From contig JBALWH010000012.1 of the NCBI GenBank assembly GCA_036960175.1, forward strand, positions 39,543 through 103,542: a DNA stretch of 64,000 nt. The letters are read 5' to 3'. The notes under the pieces were generated by a model. The model saw only the letters and a list, made by a program, of their open reading frames with translations. It was not told the DNA's origin and searched no databases. The DNA comes from Motiliproteus sp036960175. GTDB lineage: Bacteria; Pseudomonadota; Gammaproteobacteria; Pseudomonadales; Balneatricaceae. This document shows, piece by piece, positions 1 to 7,930 of this stretch. A program made the position numbers and the translations under genes. Position 1 is the stretch's first letter, and every line of letters begins with the position of its first letter.

Positions 1-229
1 CAAAACCCGCAGGTCCGCCGCGATGCTGAATATAGGGCCAGCCGGTCTCACCGACACTGGCCATATAGAAGCTATCTCGCTCTAGAATAAAGGCGGCTTC
101 GGCACCACTGAGTTTATGGTTGTAATCCTCCCCCCCCGACATGGAGGCGTATCCTTCCCGACTACCGAGGGCCTGCTGCACTTCCTGAACCGATTCGGTA
201 AAAGCAATCTCTGCAAATCTGTGTCCCAT
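1..229 (-). CDS. Pyridoxamine 5'-phosphate oxidase-family flavin protein (partial, N-terminal 76 residues)
   Basis: The gene runs off the left edge of the window. It starts at the ATG at 229 and reads MGHRFAEIAFTESV, then ends in WPYIQHRGGPAGF at the edge. The IQHRGGPxGF block is typical of the PNPOx-like split-barrel flavoproteins that bind FMN and act on small molecules or peroxides. It follows the AhpD-like gene in the same direction with a gap of about 135 bases, so it may be cotranscribed. The substrate cannot be told. The family call rests on the N-terminal third only. Confidence 0.6.
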   Translation of the reverse strand, partial: MGHRFAEIAFTESVQEVQQALGSREGYASMSGGEDYNHKLSGAEAAFILERDSFYMASVGETGWPYIQHRGGPAGF

Positions 230-363
230 GGTGCGGCCCTCTGTCAGTTTTATTGAACGTCTGGTCTGTGATCAGGAAAAATCCGGGGAAGCGGTCAGGC
301 AGGTATGACTAGCCTGTTAAAGATAGTGTGTTAACACCCCGACAGCCTTCCCTGCAGCAACGA

Positions 364-909
364 TTAAGACGCTAATCGAGCATCCACTTTCGGAAAGTCG
401 ATCTCAACCCGACTGGCCTTACCGAGAATATTGGTGAGGATATTCATTCCCACATGGGTAATGATCTCGACAACCTCAGCTTCGCTATAGCCAGCATTAC
501 GCACCTCAAGCAGTTCGCCGTTCGTCACTTCACCGCTATGTTCAGCCAGCGACTTTGCAAATTTCACCGCTGCCGCCGCCTTGGCATCACGACTGGTACC
601 GGCGCGGTTGGCGCTGATCTCTGCCTTATCAAGACCGGCTTTAGCGCCAATGGCAGTATGGGCAGACAGACAATATTCACAGGAATTTTGTTGCGCCAAG
701 GCCAGAGCAATACGCTCGCGGGTTTGCGCATCCAGGCTACCTTCACCGGCAATACCGTGCAGACCGAGAAAAGCTCTCAGTGATGCCGGAGAGTTGGCGA
801 AGATCTTAAGAAAGTTAGGCACCATGCCTAGTTGCCCTTGAATGGCATCAAATAGCTCTTTCTGTTCAGCGTTGGCAGTTTCGTAGTTAACAACGTTAAT
901 GCGGCTCAT
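364..909 (-). CDS. AhpD-like / carboxymuconolactone decarboxylase-family protein
   Basis: This 181-residue soluble protein belongs to the AhpD/CMD fold. The helix carrying the family's redox motif is clear: CEYCLSAH at residues 77-84, giving the CxxC pair (C77, C80) and the downstream His84 used as cysteine thiol pair and proton relay in alkylhydroperoxidases. The length fits the peroxidase-related single-domain branch rather than the 120-residue decarboxylases. It is divergent from the LysR gene at 1055, which is the usual arrangement for a LysR target. Likely role: thiol-dependent peroxide or quinone detoxification. The exact substrate is unknown. Confidence 0.8.
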   Translation of the reverse strand: MSRINVVNYETANAEQKELFDAIQGQLGMVPNFLKIFANSPASLRAFLGLHGIAGEGSLDAQTRERIALALAQQNSCEYCLSAHTAIGAKAGLDKAEISANRAGTSRDAKAAAAVKFAKSLAEHSGEVTNGELLEVRNAGYSEAEVVEIITHVGMNILTNILGKASRVEIDFPKVDARLAS

Positions 910-1028
910 GGTATTGCTCCTGAAAATTGTGTTTGCTGTTTTTAAAGTCCTTCACTGGGCTGTTTCCTCAGCGATGTAAACAGAATGCCAAATTCCTCTT
1001 GAAACAAGAATCCTTGTATTTCACAATT

Positions 1029-1053
1029 GATAATTCCACTCAGAGGAATTATC
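1029..1053 (+). promoter_or_regulatory. Perfect 9-bp inverted repeat overlapping the LysR ribosome-binding site
   Basis: GATAATTCC and GGAATTATC are separated by 7 bases and end one base before the ATG at 1055. The likely Shine-Dalgarno GAGG straddles the spacer and right arm. It could be an operator for autoregulation or an RNA hairpin that hides the ribosome site. Two further short palindromes (CTTG-AAA-CAAG and CAAG-AATC-CTTG) lie around 997-1015 and could be LysR half-sites. Confidence 0.5.
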
Positions 1054-1054
1054 A

Positions 1055-1960
1055 ATGGATCGTTTCCACCTTATGAGCGTCTATGTGGCCGTCGCCGAAA
1101 CCGAAGGGTTTGCCTCAGCCGCACGACGATTGCATATGTCACCACCCGCCGTTACCCGAGCGGTGGCTGCCCTTGAAGACAAACTGGGCGTCAAACTGCT
1201 GAACCGCACTACCCGCTACGTGCGTACCACTGAAGCAGGCAAACGCTACCTGGAAGATGCCCTCCGTATTCTGCTGGAAGTAGAAGCAGCTGATGAAGCC
1301 GCCGCCGGCATCAACGCCATCCCACGTGGCCATCTGGTGGTGACGGCGCCGGTACTGTTTGGACGCATGTTTGTGATGCCAGGAATCGTTGATTATCTGC
1401 AGCAGTATCCTGAGACCAGTGTAGAAGCGGTGTTTCTGGATCGGGTCGTGAACATGCTGGAGGAAGGAATCGATATAGGCGTACGTATCGGCGAACTGCC
1501 AGATTCGAGTATGAGAGCTGTGCGGGTAGGATCAGTCAGACTGCTGGTCTGCGCCTCGCCAGAGTATCTGCGCCGCTACGGCGAGCCGAAAACCCCAGAA
1601 GACCTGCTACAACATAGCATCATCGCCTCCCAGGCTGGCAACAACGCCATCGACTGGCGCTTTGAAAGCAAAAACGGTACCCGGGCTCAGCGCATCCAAC
1701 CACGACTGACGGTATCCACCAACGATGCCGCCATCGCCGCCGCGACTGAGGGCTTCGGCATTACCCGGTTACTGTCCTACCAGGTAGCACCGCAGCTACA
1801 GTCCGGTGAGCTAAAAATTATTTTGGAAGACTATGCCCCGCCACCAAAACCCGTCCATATCGTGCATAGGGAAGGACACCATGCGTCGGCTAAAGCCCGA
1901 GCGTTTATTGATTTGATGGTAGAGCGGTTACGGGCAGAGAGGGCGTTAAACCATATTTAA
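1055..1960 (+). CDS. LysR-family transcriptional regulator
   Basis: A 301-residue regulator of standard LysR length. Residues 1-60 form the winged helix-turn-helix (AARRLHMSPPAVTRAVAALE), followed by the linker helix and a periplasmic-binding-protein-like effector domain from about residue 90. The phrase LNRTTRYVRTTEAG is typical of the branch that regulates oxidoreductases and exporters. It is divergent from the AhpD-like gene, so the 145-base gap between them is the likely shared control region. A perfect palindrome covers its ribosome site, which suggests autoregulation. The effector is not known. Confidence 0.9.
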   Translation: MDRFHLMSVYVAVAETEGFASAARRLHMSPPAVTRAVAALEDKLGVKLLNRTTRYVRTTEAGKRYLEDALRILLEVEAADEAAAGINAIPRGHLVVTAPVLFGRMFVMPGIVDYLQQYPETSVEAVFLDRVVNMLEEGIDIGVRIGELPDSSMRAVRVGSVRLLVCASPEYLRRYGEPKTPEDLLQHSIIASQAGNNAIDWRFESKNGTRAQRIQPRLTVSTNDAAIAAATEGFGITRLLSYQVAPQLQSGELKIILEDYAPPPKPVHIVHREGHHASAKARAFIDLMVERLRAERALNHI

Positions 1961-2182
1961 TTGGGGTTGTAGATATCTGATATATCAAAAAAGCGTCAGG
2001 ATTATTTACAACTCATTTAACCGTGGGATTAATACAACCTAAACAATATTAATAACATACTGAAATATAAGAAAATACTAAATTACCCGCTTAAATGGCA
2101 TGGATAATGCTAAAGATGAGAAATTGTCAATTTTGACTAATTATCACTTAATGCTTAAAAATCAATCAGGATGTTCTATTTT

Positions 2183-2857
2183 ATGTCGTTCCGCTTCCTC
2201 AAAGGATTAGCCTTTCTCTGTGCAATAACAGCCACGCCTGTTTTTGCAACCCCTACATTTTATACTGATGAAGCTTCATTCCAGACGGCTGCAGGGGGCA
2301 TTTCGAACTTATCCATCGATGAGTTTGATGGTCTAAGTACGTCTTTTTCCAGCTTAATGTACAACGGCTCAGTTGATGGCTCACCCGCCACCGGGCTCAA
2401 TGTCACCGCTAATTCTTCGGCGGGCAATATCGTTGATGATAATTCTTCAACATATTGCCTGTCAGGAAGCTGCCTTCGCGCAACTGGAGGCTCAGGAAAT
2501 CAGTGGGATTTTACTTTTGATGAAGGTAGCGTTTATGCTTTCGGATTATGGCTTGGAGACTTTGCAACGGTTGGTCAGTCAACACTAACCTTGCTAACCG
2601 ATACCGGCGCCATTTCATCGTACGTTTTTCCTAACCAATCACGTGGCACAGATAATTTTTTTGGCATTGTTGATTCAACAACACAGTTTGTTAAAGCATC
2701 CCTAACAGCCTCCACCAGTGGCGATATAATTGGCTTCGATAACGTGCAGTGGGGGGGAACGACCTCCGTACCTGAGCCCGGTACGCTATTACTTTTAGGT
2801 CTTGGCATTGTTGGACTAGCGCTAGTTCGCAGAAAGAGATCAAAATCCAACTCCTGA
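2183..2857 (+). CDS. PEP-CTERM sorting-domain surface protein
   Basis: An exported protein of about 224 residues. It has an N-terminal signal peptide (hydrophobic stretch ending near VFATPTFY). The C-terminus is a textbook PEP-CTERM signal: VPEPGT, then a hydrophobic helix (LLLLGLGIVGLALV) and RRKR. PEP-CTERM proteins are cut and processed by exosortase during export, and are often linked to exopolysaccharide or floc formation. The middle, rich in Ser, Thr, Gly and Asp, has the look of a beta-sandwich. An in-frame ATG at 2171 is possible but has no ribosome site; AGGA at about 2168-2171 serves 2183 better. No exosortase gene is in the window. Confidence 0.85.
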   Translation: MSFRFLKGLAFLCAITATPVFATPTFYTDEASFQTAAGGISNLSIDEFDGLSTSFSSLMYNGSVDGSPATGLNVTANSSAGNIVDDNSSTYCLSGSCLRATGGSGNQWDFTFDEGSVYAFGLWLGDFATVGQSTLTLLTDTGAISSYVFPNQSRGTDNFFGIVDSTTQFVKASLTASTSGDIIGFDNVQWGGTTSVPEPGTLLLLGLGIVGLALVRRKRSKSNS

Positions 2858-2887
2858 TACAGCACTTTGTTTCAAGATTATTATTAT

Positions 2888-2917
2888 AAAAAGGGCTTCT
2901 TAGGAGCCCTTTTTATT
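2888..2917 (+). terminator. Bidirectional rho-independent terminator
   Basis: AAAAAGGGCT and AGCCCTTTTT form a perfect 10-bp stem with a 7-base loop. U-runs occur on both strands. It serves the PEP-CTERM gene (+) and the convergent anchor-protein gene that ends at 2948 (-). Confidence 0.85.
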
Positions 2918-2947
2918 TGTCCGTAGATTGACACCCGAGGGCTATAT

Positions 2948-3541
2948 TCACGGCATATACAGCGCCCGATAAAAGCCACTAGTCACCAAACTAATCGTCA
3001 CCGGTTTAGTCCCCTTGTTCTGCCAATACCAGCCGTGCGTACCCTCAAAAGGGGCCTCAAACTCGCCGCTGGCACTGGATTGGTTTTCACCCTGCCAATA
3101 GCTGGTAAATTCCTTGCCGGCATTAACCTTCTCGCCATGCATATCAAAACTGACGCTGCCGCTTTCAACCTGCCAGCTAAACACCAGTTTCTCTCCGGCA
3201 TTCATCACCGCTTTAAGCTCCACCCCCTGATTGGGCTGCAGGGTTACGGTTTTGCTGTCACTACGGAAGCTAGCGGTGGTTTTCCAAACGGGACTAGAGA
3301 CTCCGCTACCGGAACTGTCGCTAACGAGGCCTGCCCCAGTTTCCAATTCAACTGCAGCGGACTGATTCAGTACAAGCAAGCCCACTCTGGCACCGATGCC
3401 AGTGGGATCGATGCCATATTCAGCGGGCAAAACAGCCGTCACCAATAGCGCCCCGGCCAGCAGCAAGGCGGTCAGTGTGGCTTTAACCAGATTAACCGGT
3501 GAAGGAAGCCCCGCTATGTTTGAATCAGAAATACCATGCAT
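2948..3541 (-). CDS. Membrane-anchored protein paired with HupE-like protein
   Basis: A 197-residue protein with one hydrophobic helix at about residues 20-42 and a C-terminal extracytoplasmic domain (W-rich end: GWYWQNKGTKPVTI). This protein type is often found next to HupE/UreJ-like genes and labelled a transmembrane anchor protein; its biochemical role is not established. It begins 10 bases after the HupE-like gene, so the two form one transcript. The domain pattern (FSWQVESGSVSFDMHGE) suggests a small beta-sandwich. I know of no defined activity. Confidence 0.6.
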   Translation of the reverse strand: MHGISDSNIAGLPSPVNLVKATLTALLLAGALLVTAVLPAEYGIDPTGIGARVGLLVLNQSAAVELETGAGLVSDSSGSGVSSPVWKTTASFRSDSKTVTLQPNQGVELKAVMNAGEKLVFSWQVESGSVSFDMHGEKVNAGKEFTSYWQGENQSSASGEFEAPFEGTHGWYWQNKGTKPVTISLVTSGFYRALYMP

Positions 3542-3551
3542 CTAGGGATCC

Positions 3552-4319
3552 TCAGATATTCGTAAAATAACCAGTCAGCTGAAAACCGATCAACATAAAG
3601 CCGGCGGACATCAGCAAAACGTTGGCAGTAACCGCCTGACGGGCAAAGCCATCGTTATGGCGCCAGAAATTTATCAGGATCAGGATGGCAGCCAGCGCCA
3701 GCAGCTGACCTAGCTCGACGCCGACATTAAAGGCCAGAATATTCGCCACTAAGCCGTCTGCGGACAAACTGAAACCCTGCAGCTTGGTGGCCAGGCCAAA
3801 ACCGTGAAAAAAACCGAATAGCAGCACCGCCGCTTTAATATTGGGCTGCACGCCAAACCAACGTCTGAATGCACCTAGGTTATCCAAGGCCTTGTAGGCC
3901 ACTGACAAACCAATAATGGCATCGATAATATAAGGGTTAAACTGGGTGCCGCTTAGCACCCCGTAAAGCAGGGTCGTACTGTGACCCACAGCAAAAAGAG
4001 TCACATAAATACTCACCTCTTTCATGCGGTAGAGGAAAAAAACCACCCCCAACAAAAACAGCAGGTGATCGTATCCGGTGACCATATGCTTGGCTCCCAG
4101 ATAGACAAAAGGTAACAGCTGCTGGCCACTGCTTTGCTGCAAAAACTGGGCATCAGCTGCTGCTACGCCATGGGCGAAGACCGGCGCAACGGCGGCGAGA
4201 CAAAGCAACAATACTGCCACTAAACAGACTAATCCCTTCCAACCTAGCACTAACAACAGTCGACCTGGACTTGATCCGGTTTCAGCTCCGAACTGGTTTT
4301 TAATCTGGAGATCGTTCAT
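3552..4319 (-). CDS. HupE/UreJ-family membrane protein
   Basis: A 255-residue integral membrane protein of the HupE/UreJ type, proteins linked to nickel or other metal entry. It has an N-terminal hydrophobic segment ending near FAHGVAAADA, then GAKHMVTGYDHLLFLLGVVFF, the family's signature with conserved His and Asp. Further helices carry VGHSTTLL and FGFFHGFGLA with more conserved His residues. About seven membrane segments are visible. No hydrogenase, urease or nickel enzyme gene lies in the window, so the cargo is open. It is the first gene of a two-gene operon with the anchor protein. Confidence 0.8.
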   Translation of the reverse strand: MNDLQIKNQFGAETGSSPGRLLLVLGWKGLVCLVAVLLLCLAAVAPVFAHGVAAADAQFLQQSSGQQLLPFVYLGAKHMVTGYDHLLFLLGVVFFLYRMKEVSIYVTLFAVGHSTTLLYGVLSGTQFNPYIIDAIIGLSVAYKALDNLGAFRRWFGVQPNIKAAVLLFGFFHGFGLATKLQGFSLSADGLVANILAFNVGVELGQLLALAAILILINFWRHNDGFARQAVTANVLLMSAGFMLIGFQLTGYFTNI

Positions 4320-4597
4320 TTTTGTCGTCTATTTTATCGCAATATAAATTCATAAGAGGTTCCTTAAATTATCGATAAACAAGGCAAATTTAAATAACAC
4401 TTGAGTACCCTTTGTACCGGAAAACAAACACCCGTCTCATCAGACTGGCCTTTCAGATTGCTCTTCTGCCCTGCCTGCCCATGCAAATTTTTACAAAATC
4501 AGAACTCGTTCAGTATTGATTCAGGTAATCAGGATCAGGATAAAAGGACTTTTTGATAACAGGCTTCTACCTCATCGGATGCCAAGGAGATACAGAA

Positions 4598-5446
4598 ATG
4601 AAATCTCGACCTCTCAGCCCTCAAGGTCCCCGTTTAATGACTAAAGGCTGGCTAATACTGACCACCTTATCCTTACTCTGCTTTAACCCGACGCTCAACG
4701 CCGCAAGCTCACCGCAACTGAAGCTGTTTCCCACCACGGTGCTGGAAGATATCCGTTATACCGGTGACGTGGCTAAAAATATGGAGTCAGGGCTGCAAGA
4801 GTTGATCGGTCGTATGGACCAGCAAAGCGAACTCTTTGTGCAAAGCAAATGCGAAGGTGCGGAGGAAGACCCCGGCTGTGCGCAGTTGCAGAAACAACTC
4901 AGCGACACTTATCTGGAAATGTTGGAGGTCATGGAAAAGAACCTGCCGGAAATGGAAAAAGCCGTCGATAGCACCCGCAACAGTCTGCAAAAAAGACTGC
5001 GTCGAGAACTGGGCCAAAAGATGACGCCCTGGGACCTACAAGAAACCTTGCTAGGAACCGCCAGTGAGCAACCAACTTCCAGCAAGCCCAGTATGCGTGG
5101 ACGCTCCGGCATGCGCCTTAGCGACCGCTTCAGCCAATATTACGACCTGGTTTCCACCAATGGCAGTAACGCCAAGCAGAACGCCTCCTTGGCGGTGATA
5201 GCTTCGGATATCTACCTGGATATGGAAGAAACCTCTGACCTGATCACCCGCACTCGCCAAGAGATTGCCCGGGCAACACTGATGGGCAGGCTCAATCAAT
5301 CTTTCGGGGTAATTACCCCCGAGATGCAGGATGTGGTTGCTGGCGTGAAATCGATTCTGTTCGGTGCTGCCGAAGAGGATATGCCATTGGCCGCACCCCC
5401 TCTGGCCTCGACCCCTCAGGGTTATTCAAGCCCCTTAGAAATGTAG
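4598..5446 (+). CDS. Exported coiled-coil protein, first gene of the envelope-motor operon
   Basis: I do not recognise a family. The start is placed at 4598 because AAGGAGA sits 7 bases upstream; an ATG-less extension to 4553 lacks a ribosome site. The product has about 282 residues, with a cleavable signal sequence ending near LNAASS. It is almost wholly helical and charged, with coiled-coil propensity in the stretch from GLQELIGRMDQQSE to MEKAVDSTRNSLQ, and two cysteines in KCEGAEEDPGC that could form a disulfide. It is followed by six same-strand genes with short gaps. Position and make-up suggest a periplasmic part of the complex built by this operon. Confidence 0.7.
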   Translation: MKSRPLSPQGPRLMTKGWLILTTLSLLCFNPTLNAASSPQLKLFPTTVLEDIRYTGDVAKNMESGLQELIGRMDQQSELFVQSKCEGAEEDPGCAQLQKQLSDTYLEMLEVMEKNLPEMEKAVDSTRNSLQKRLRRELGQKMTPWDLQETLLGTASEQPTSSKPSMRGRSGMRLSDRFSQYYDLVSTNGSNAKQNASLAVIASDIYLDMEETSDLITRTRQEIARATLMGRLNQSFGVITPEMQDVVAGVKSILFGAAEEDMPLAAPPLASTPQGYSSPLEM

Positions 5447-5479
5447 TCACTGCCGTCAATGACAATCAGGAGAACGGTC

Positions 5480-6049
5480 ATGTTTAAACTCAACCATATT
5501 GGTCTTTCAGGAAATGTTCTGAAAGCGGCATTACTGATAAGCGCACTGATCGGGCTAAGCGCTTGTAAGGCGCTACCCACGCAATCTCAAGCCTGTACGG
5601 TACCCGGCGGACCCGACCTGGAAACCGCAGTGGCGGCAGCGAAAACCGATCTCAGCGGTGTTTGTAGCTACCGCTATGACGATTACTTCACGCAACTTCT
5701 GGATATCGCCAAAGGCGATCCGAAGCCGGAAAACCGTCAGGTATTCAGCAACTTATTGGTATGGAGCAACCAGCAGGGACTGCTGAGCAAGGTTCAGGCT
5801 CAAGATCGCTACAACCGCTATTTCAATCTCAAATTTATTTCCATGAAGGGAGACTACAACAACTGTGCCTCTACCTGCCCTAACAAACCGGAGCTGATGC
5901 GCAAAATGGAACAGGAACTGGTGGATAAGGAACTGGGCCTGCTGCAGGTCAGCAGTGACCGCTTGAGCTACCAGCGCGCAGATCGTTTGTTCCAGGAAAC
6001 CGAACTGGTGCTTGAAGCAACCTGCAGCGCTTGCCAAGCCGACCAGTAA
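5480..6049 (+). CDS. Small lipoprotein of the envelope-motor operon
   Basis: A lipoprotein of about 189 residues. The start at 5480 has AGGAGAA upstream. The signal peptide ends in the lipobox LSAC with Cys29 as the lipidated residue, and the +2 residue is Lys, which fits outer-membrane sorting. The mature part is helical with several cysteines (QACTVPGG, VCSYRYDD, CASTCPNK, ATCSACQA), enough for disulfide bonds. It lies 33 bases after the coiled-coil gene and 42 before the channel gene. No known domain is evident; I infer an outer-membrane partner of the motor. Confidence 0.7.
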   Translation: MFKLNHIGLSGNVLKAALLISALIGLSACKALPTQSQACTVPGGPDLETAVAAAKTDLSGVCSYRYDDYFTQLLDIAKGDPKPENRQVFSNLLVWSNQQGLLSKVQAQDRYNRYFNLKFISMKGDYNNCASTCPNKPELMRKMEQELVDKELGLLQVSSDRLSYQRADRLFQETELVLEATCSACQADQ

Positions 6050-6091
6050 CAGGCCATCACCAATATCGACGTTTTCGAAGGGAGATCAGCA

Positions 6092-6772
6092 GTGGATACC
6101 CGAAGATTTGTACAGGGCTTTCTATGGGGGGCATTGAGTGCCCTGTGTGGCGGGCTGTTTATGCTCTATGGACTGAATATGATGGGACTGCTGGGTTTTA
6201 CCCTGATCAAGGTTCCTGAGTTTCAGCAGATCATGAACTGGACCTACCACAATCTCGGGCTTTCACTGTTGCCCTTCACCCTTACCCTGATGCTGTTTGC
6301 TATCACTCTGAAGCGTTTACGCAAACGGATCGAGCAGCAGCATTCGGTATCTGATGTTGCCCAGCTCGATAGTCTCTGTGATCTATGGACGGGTCTGTTC
6401 TTCGGCATTGGCGTGATCTGGACCGCCATCGGTATGCGCAGCGCCTTGATCCACGCCTTGGGCGAACCGGAAACCACGGCCGCTGAAGGCGCCTTCAATC
6501 TACTCAGAAGGCTGGTGGATGGCGGCATTTTGATTGCCCTCTCCACTACTATTTTCGGTGGCGTTGGCGGTTATCTGATGCGGGTTACCAAAACCTGTGT
6601 GGTCGGTAACCAGCTACGTCAATTTTACAGCCGCGCTGCAGATGATCAGGACAGCGCAGTTATCGACCAATTGGTCGCCATCGAGTCACAACTCAAACAA
6701 CTGACCGGTGATAACGGGGAAACCCAAACCGGAGGTATTTATCATGAAAGCGAACCGATGGGCACTAATTAG
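6092..6772 (+). CDS. MotA/TolQ/ExbB-like proton-channel subunit
   Basis: A 226-residue inner-membrane protein starting at a GTG with GGGAGAT upstream. It has four membrane helices at about 10-32, 50-70, 96-114 and 138-160. The last two carry the hallmarks of the MotA/TolQ/ExbB channel: FFGIGVIWTAIG resembles the FxGLxGTVWG helix, and ILIALSTTIFGG resembles the EALxxTAxGL helix, with threonines at the ion-path position. A charged cytoplasmic loop lies between helices 2 and 3. It overlaps the next gene, which encodes the ExbD-like partner, by 29 bases. This pairing is the main support for the call; similarity to known families is distant. Confidence 0.65.
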   Translation: MDTRRFVQGFLWGALSALCGGLFMLYGLNMMGLLGFTLIKVPEFQQIMNWTYHNLGLSLLPFTLTLMLFAITLKRLRKRIEQQHSVSDVAQLDSLCDLWTGLFFGIGVIWTAIGMRSALIHALGEPETTAAEGAFNLLRRLVDGGILIALSTTIFGGVGGYLMRVTKTCVVGNQLRQFYSRAADDQDSAVIDQLVAIESQLKQLTGDNGETQTGGIYHESEPMGTN

Positions 6773-7928
6773 TGCCGGGAGCATTCGTGACTCTAGTCAT
6801 GAAGAGCTGCAAACCGATGTCATGAGTTTTATGGCCATCCTCGGTTTTTGCATGATGGCTATCTTCGCGATTGTTCAGAGCATTCCCCTGGCACCGGTCG
6901 ACAACCGCCCACAACTGGAAACCGTTCTTACCCTGCAAAAGGATATTCAACATCTCAGCAAACGCTTGCTGGAGCTGCAACAACAGTCAAACCTGGAAGC
7001 CCAGCGTATCCAACAGATGCAGCTAGAAGCCAAACAACATCTGCAATTACAGCTGAAGCTACAAGACAGTGTCACAGAGGAATTCACGCGGCTGCAGGCA
7101 ACGAAAGATTATCTCGTTGATGTAAACCAGCGCATTGAAAAGCAAAGCCAACGGCTTCATCAGATCAACAGCGACCTGTGGGAAGGCAAACAAACGCTTA
7201 GCAGCCTGCGCCGCCGAGTTCGTATTGAAACTCGCATTCTCAATGAGCAGCAAGATGAACTCCAGGCACTGGAATTCAAACTGGCAGAGCTATCAGCTGT
7301 GCCTAAGCCTATACAAAAAACAGAAATAGCGGAGCAATCCCCAGAACCCGAGCTACCCGTGATCGGCAATGCCGTTATCAAACCGGCGGCGGATAGCCAG
7401 GCCAAGATGCCACCAGCCTCCAAGCCAAAGGCCTTGCCACCATCGTTACCAACGCCGTTGCCACAATCGAAAGCTCCTGAGCAGCAAACCGTTGATACTC
7501 AAGCCGCCACTGCCACCCCACAGCACATTGCCAAAGCCGCCACGACACCACCAAAAAATCAGCAGCAAGGGTTCAGCCTGCGCTTTGATTCCGACGGTGC
7601 CTTACTGAAGTTGCTGCGTCAGGACCGGGTACAGCTGTTTGCCATGACCCGTCGCCAGGCTTGGCAGCTCAAGTCGGCCCAACAACGCTATCAACTCAAC
7701 GACAGTCCCAAGCCCAAGTCGTTCTATGAAATGGCCAATACCACGGTACCCAAAGAGCTGGTCAGAGAACTACAGCTGCAACGTTCTATTTATAACCCCG
7801 ATGATCTGACCTGGGGAGTGGTCCTGCCCCCTGATGTTCGCAGCCAAATCAGCCAACTGATGAATAACTACAGCCACGGCACCCTAGTGATCACCAACCA
7901 GGCCCAAGTGCAACGAGAAGGAAGTTAA
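6744..7928 (+). CDS. ExbD/TolR/MotB-like stator protein with long coiled coil
   Basis: A 394-residue protein; the start at 6744 has ACCGGAGG upstream and lies inside the preceding gene. Its single N-terminal membrane helix begins TDVMSFMAILGF with Asp25, the same place and local DVM context as the essential Asp of ExbD. A long coiled coil rich in Gln, Leu and Glu follows (about 60-185), then a Pro/Ala/Gln-rich linker (about 190-275) and a folded C-terminal domain (about 280-385). The linker could span the periplasm. No OmpA-type peptidoglycan-binding motif is evident, unlike MotB. Together with the upstream gene it forms a predicted ion-driven motor. Confidence 0.65.
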   Translation: MKANRWALISAGSIRDSSHEELQTDVMSFMAILGFCMMAIFAIVQSIPLAPVDNRPQLETVLTLQKDIQHLSKRLLELQQQSNLEAQRIQQMQLEAKQHLQLQLKLQDSVTEEFTRLQATKDYLVDVNQRIEKQSQRLHQINSDLWEGKQTLSSLRRRVRIETRILNEQQDELQALEFKLAELSAVPKPIQKTEIAEQSPEPELPVIGNAVIKPAADSQAKMPPASKPKALPPSLPTPLPQSKAPEQQTVDTQAATATPQHIAKAATTPPKNQQQGFSLRFDSDGALLKLLRQDRVQLFAMTRRQAWQLKSAQQRYQLNDSPKPKSFYEMANTTVPKELVRELQLQRSIYNPDDLTWGVVLPPDVRSQISQLMNNYSHGTLVITNQAQVQREGS

Positions 7929-7930
7929 CC

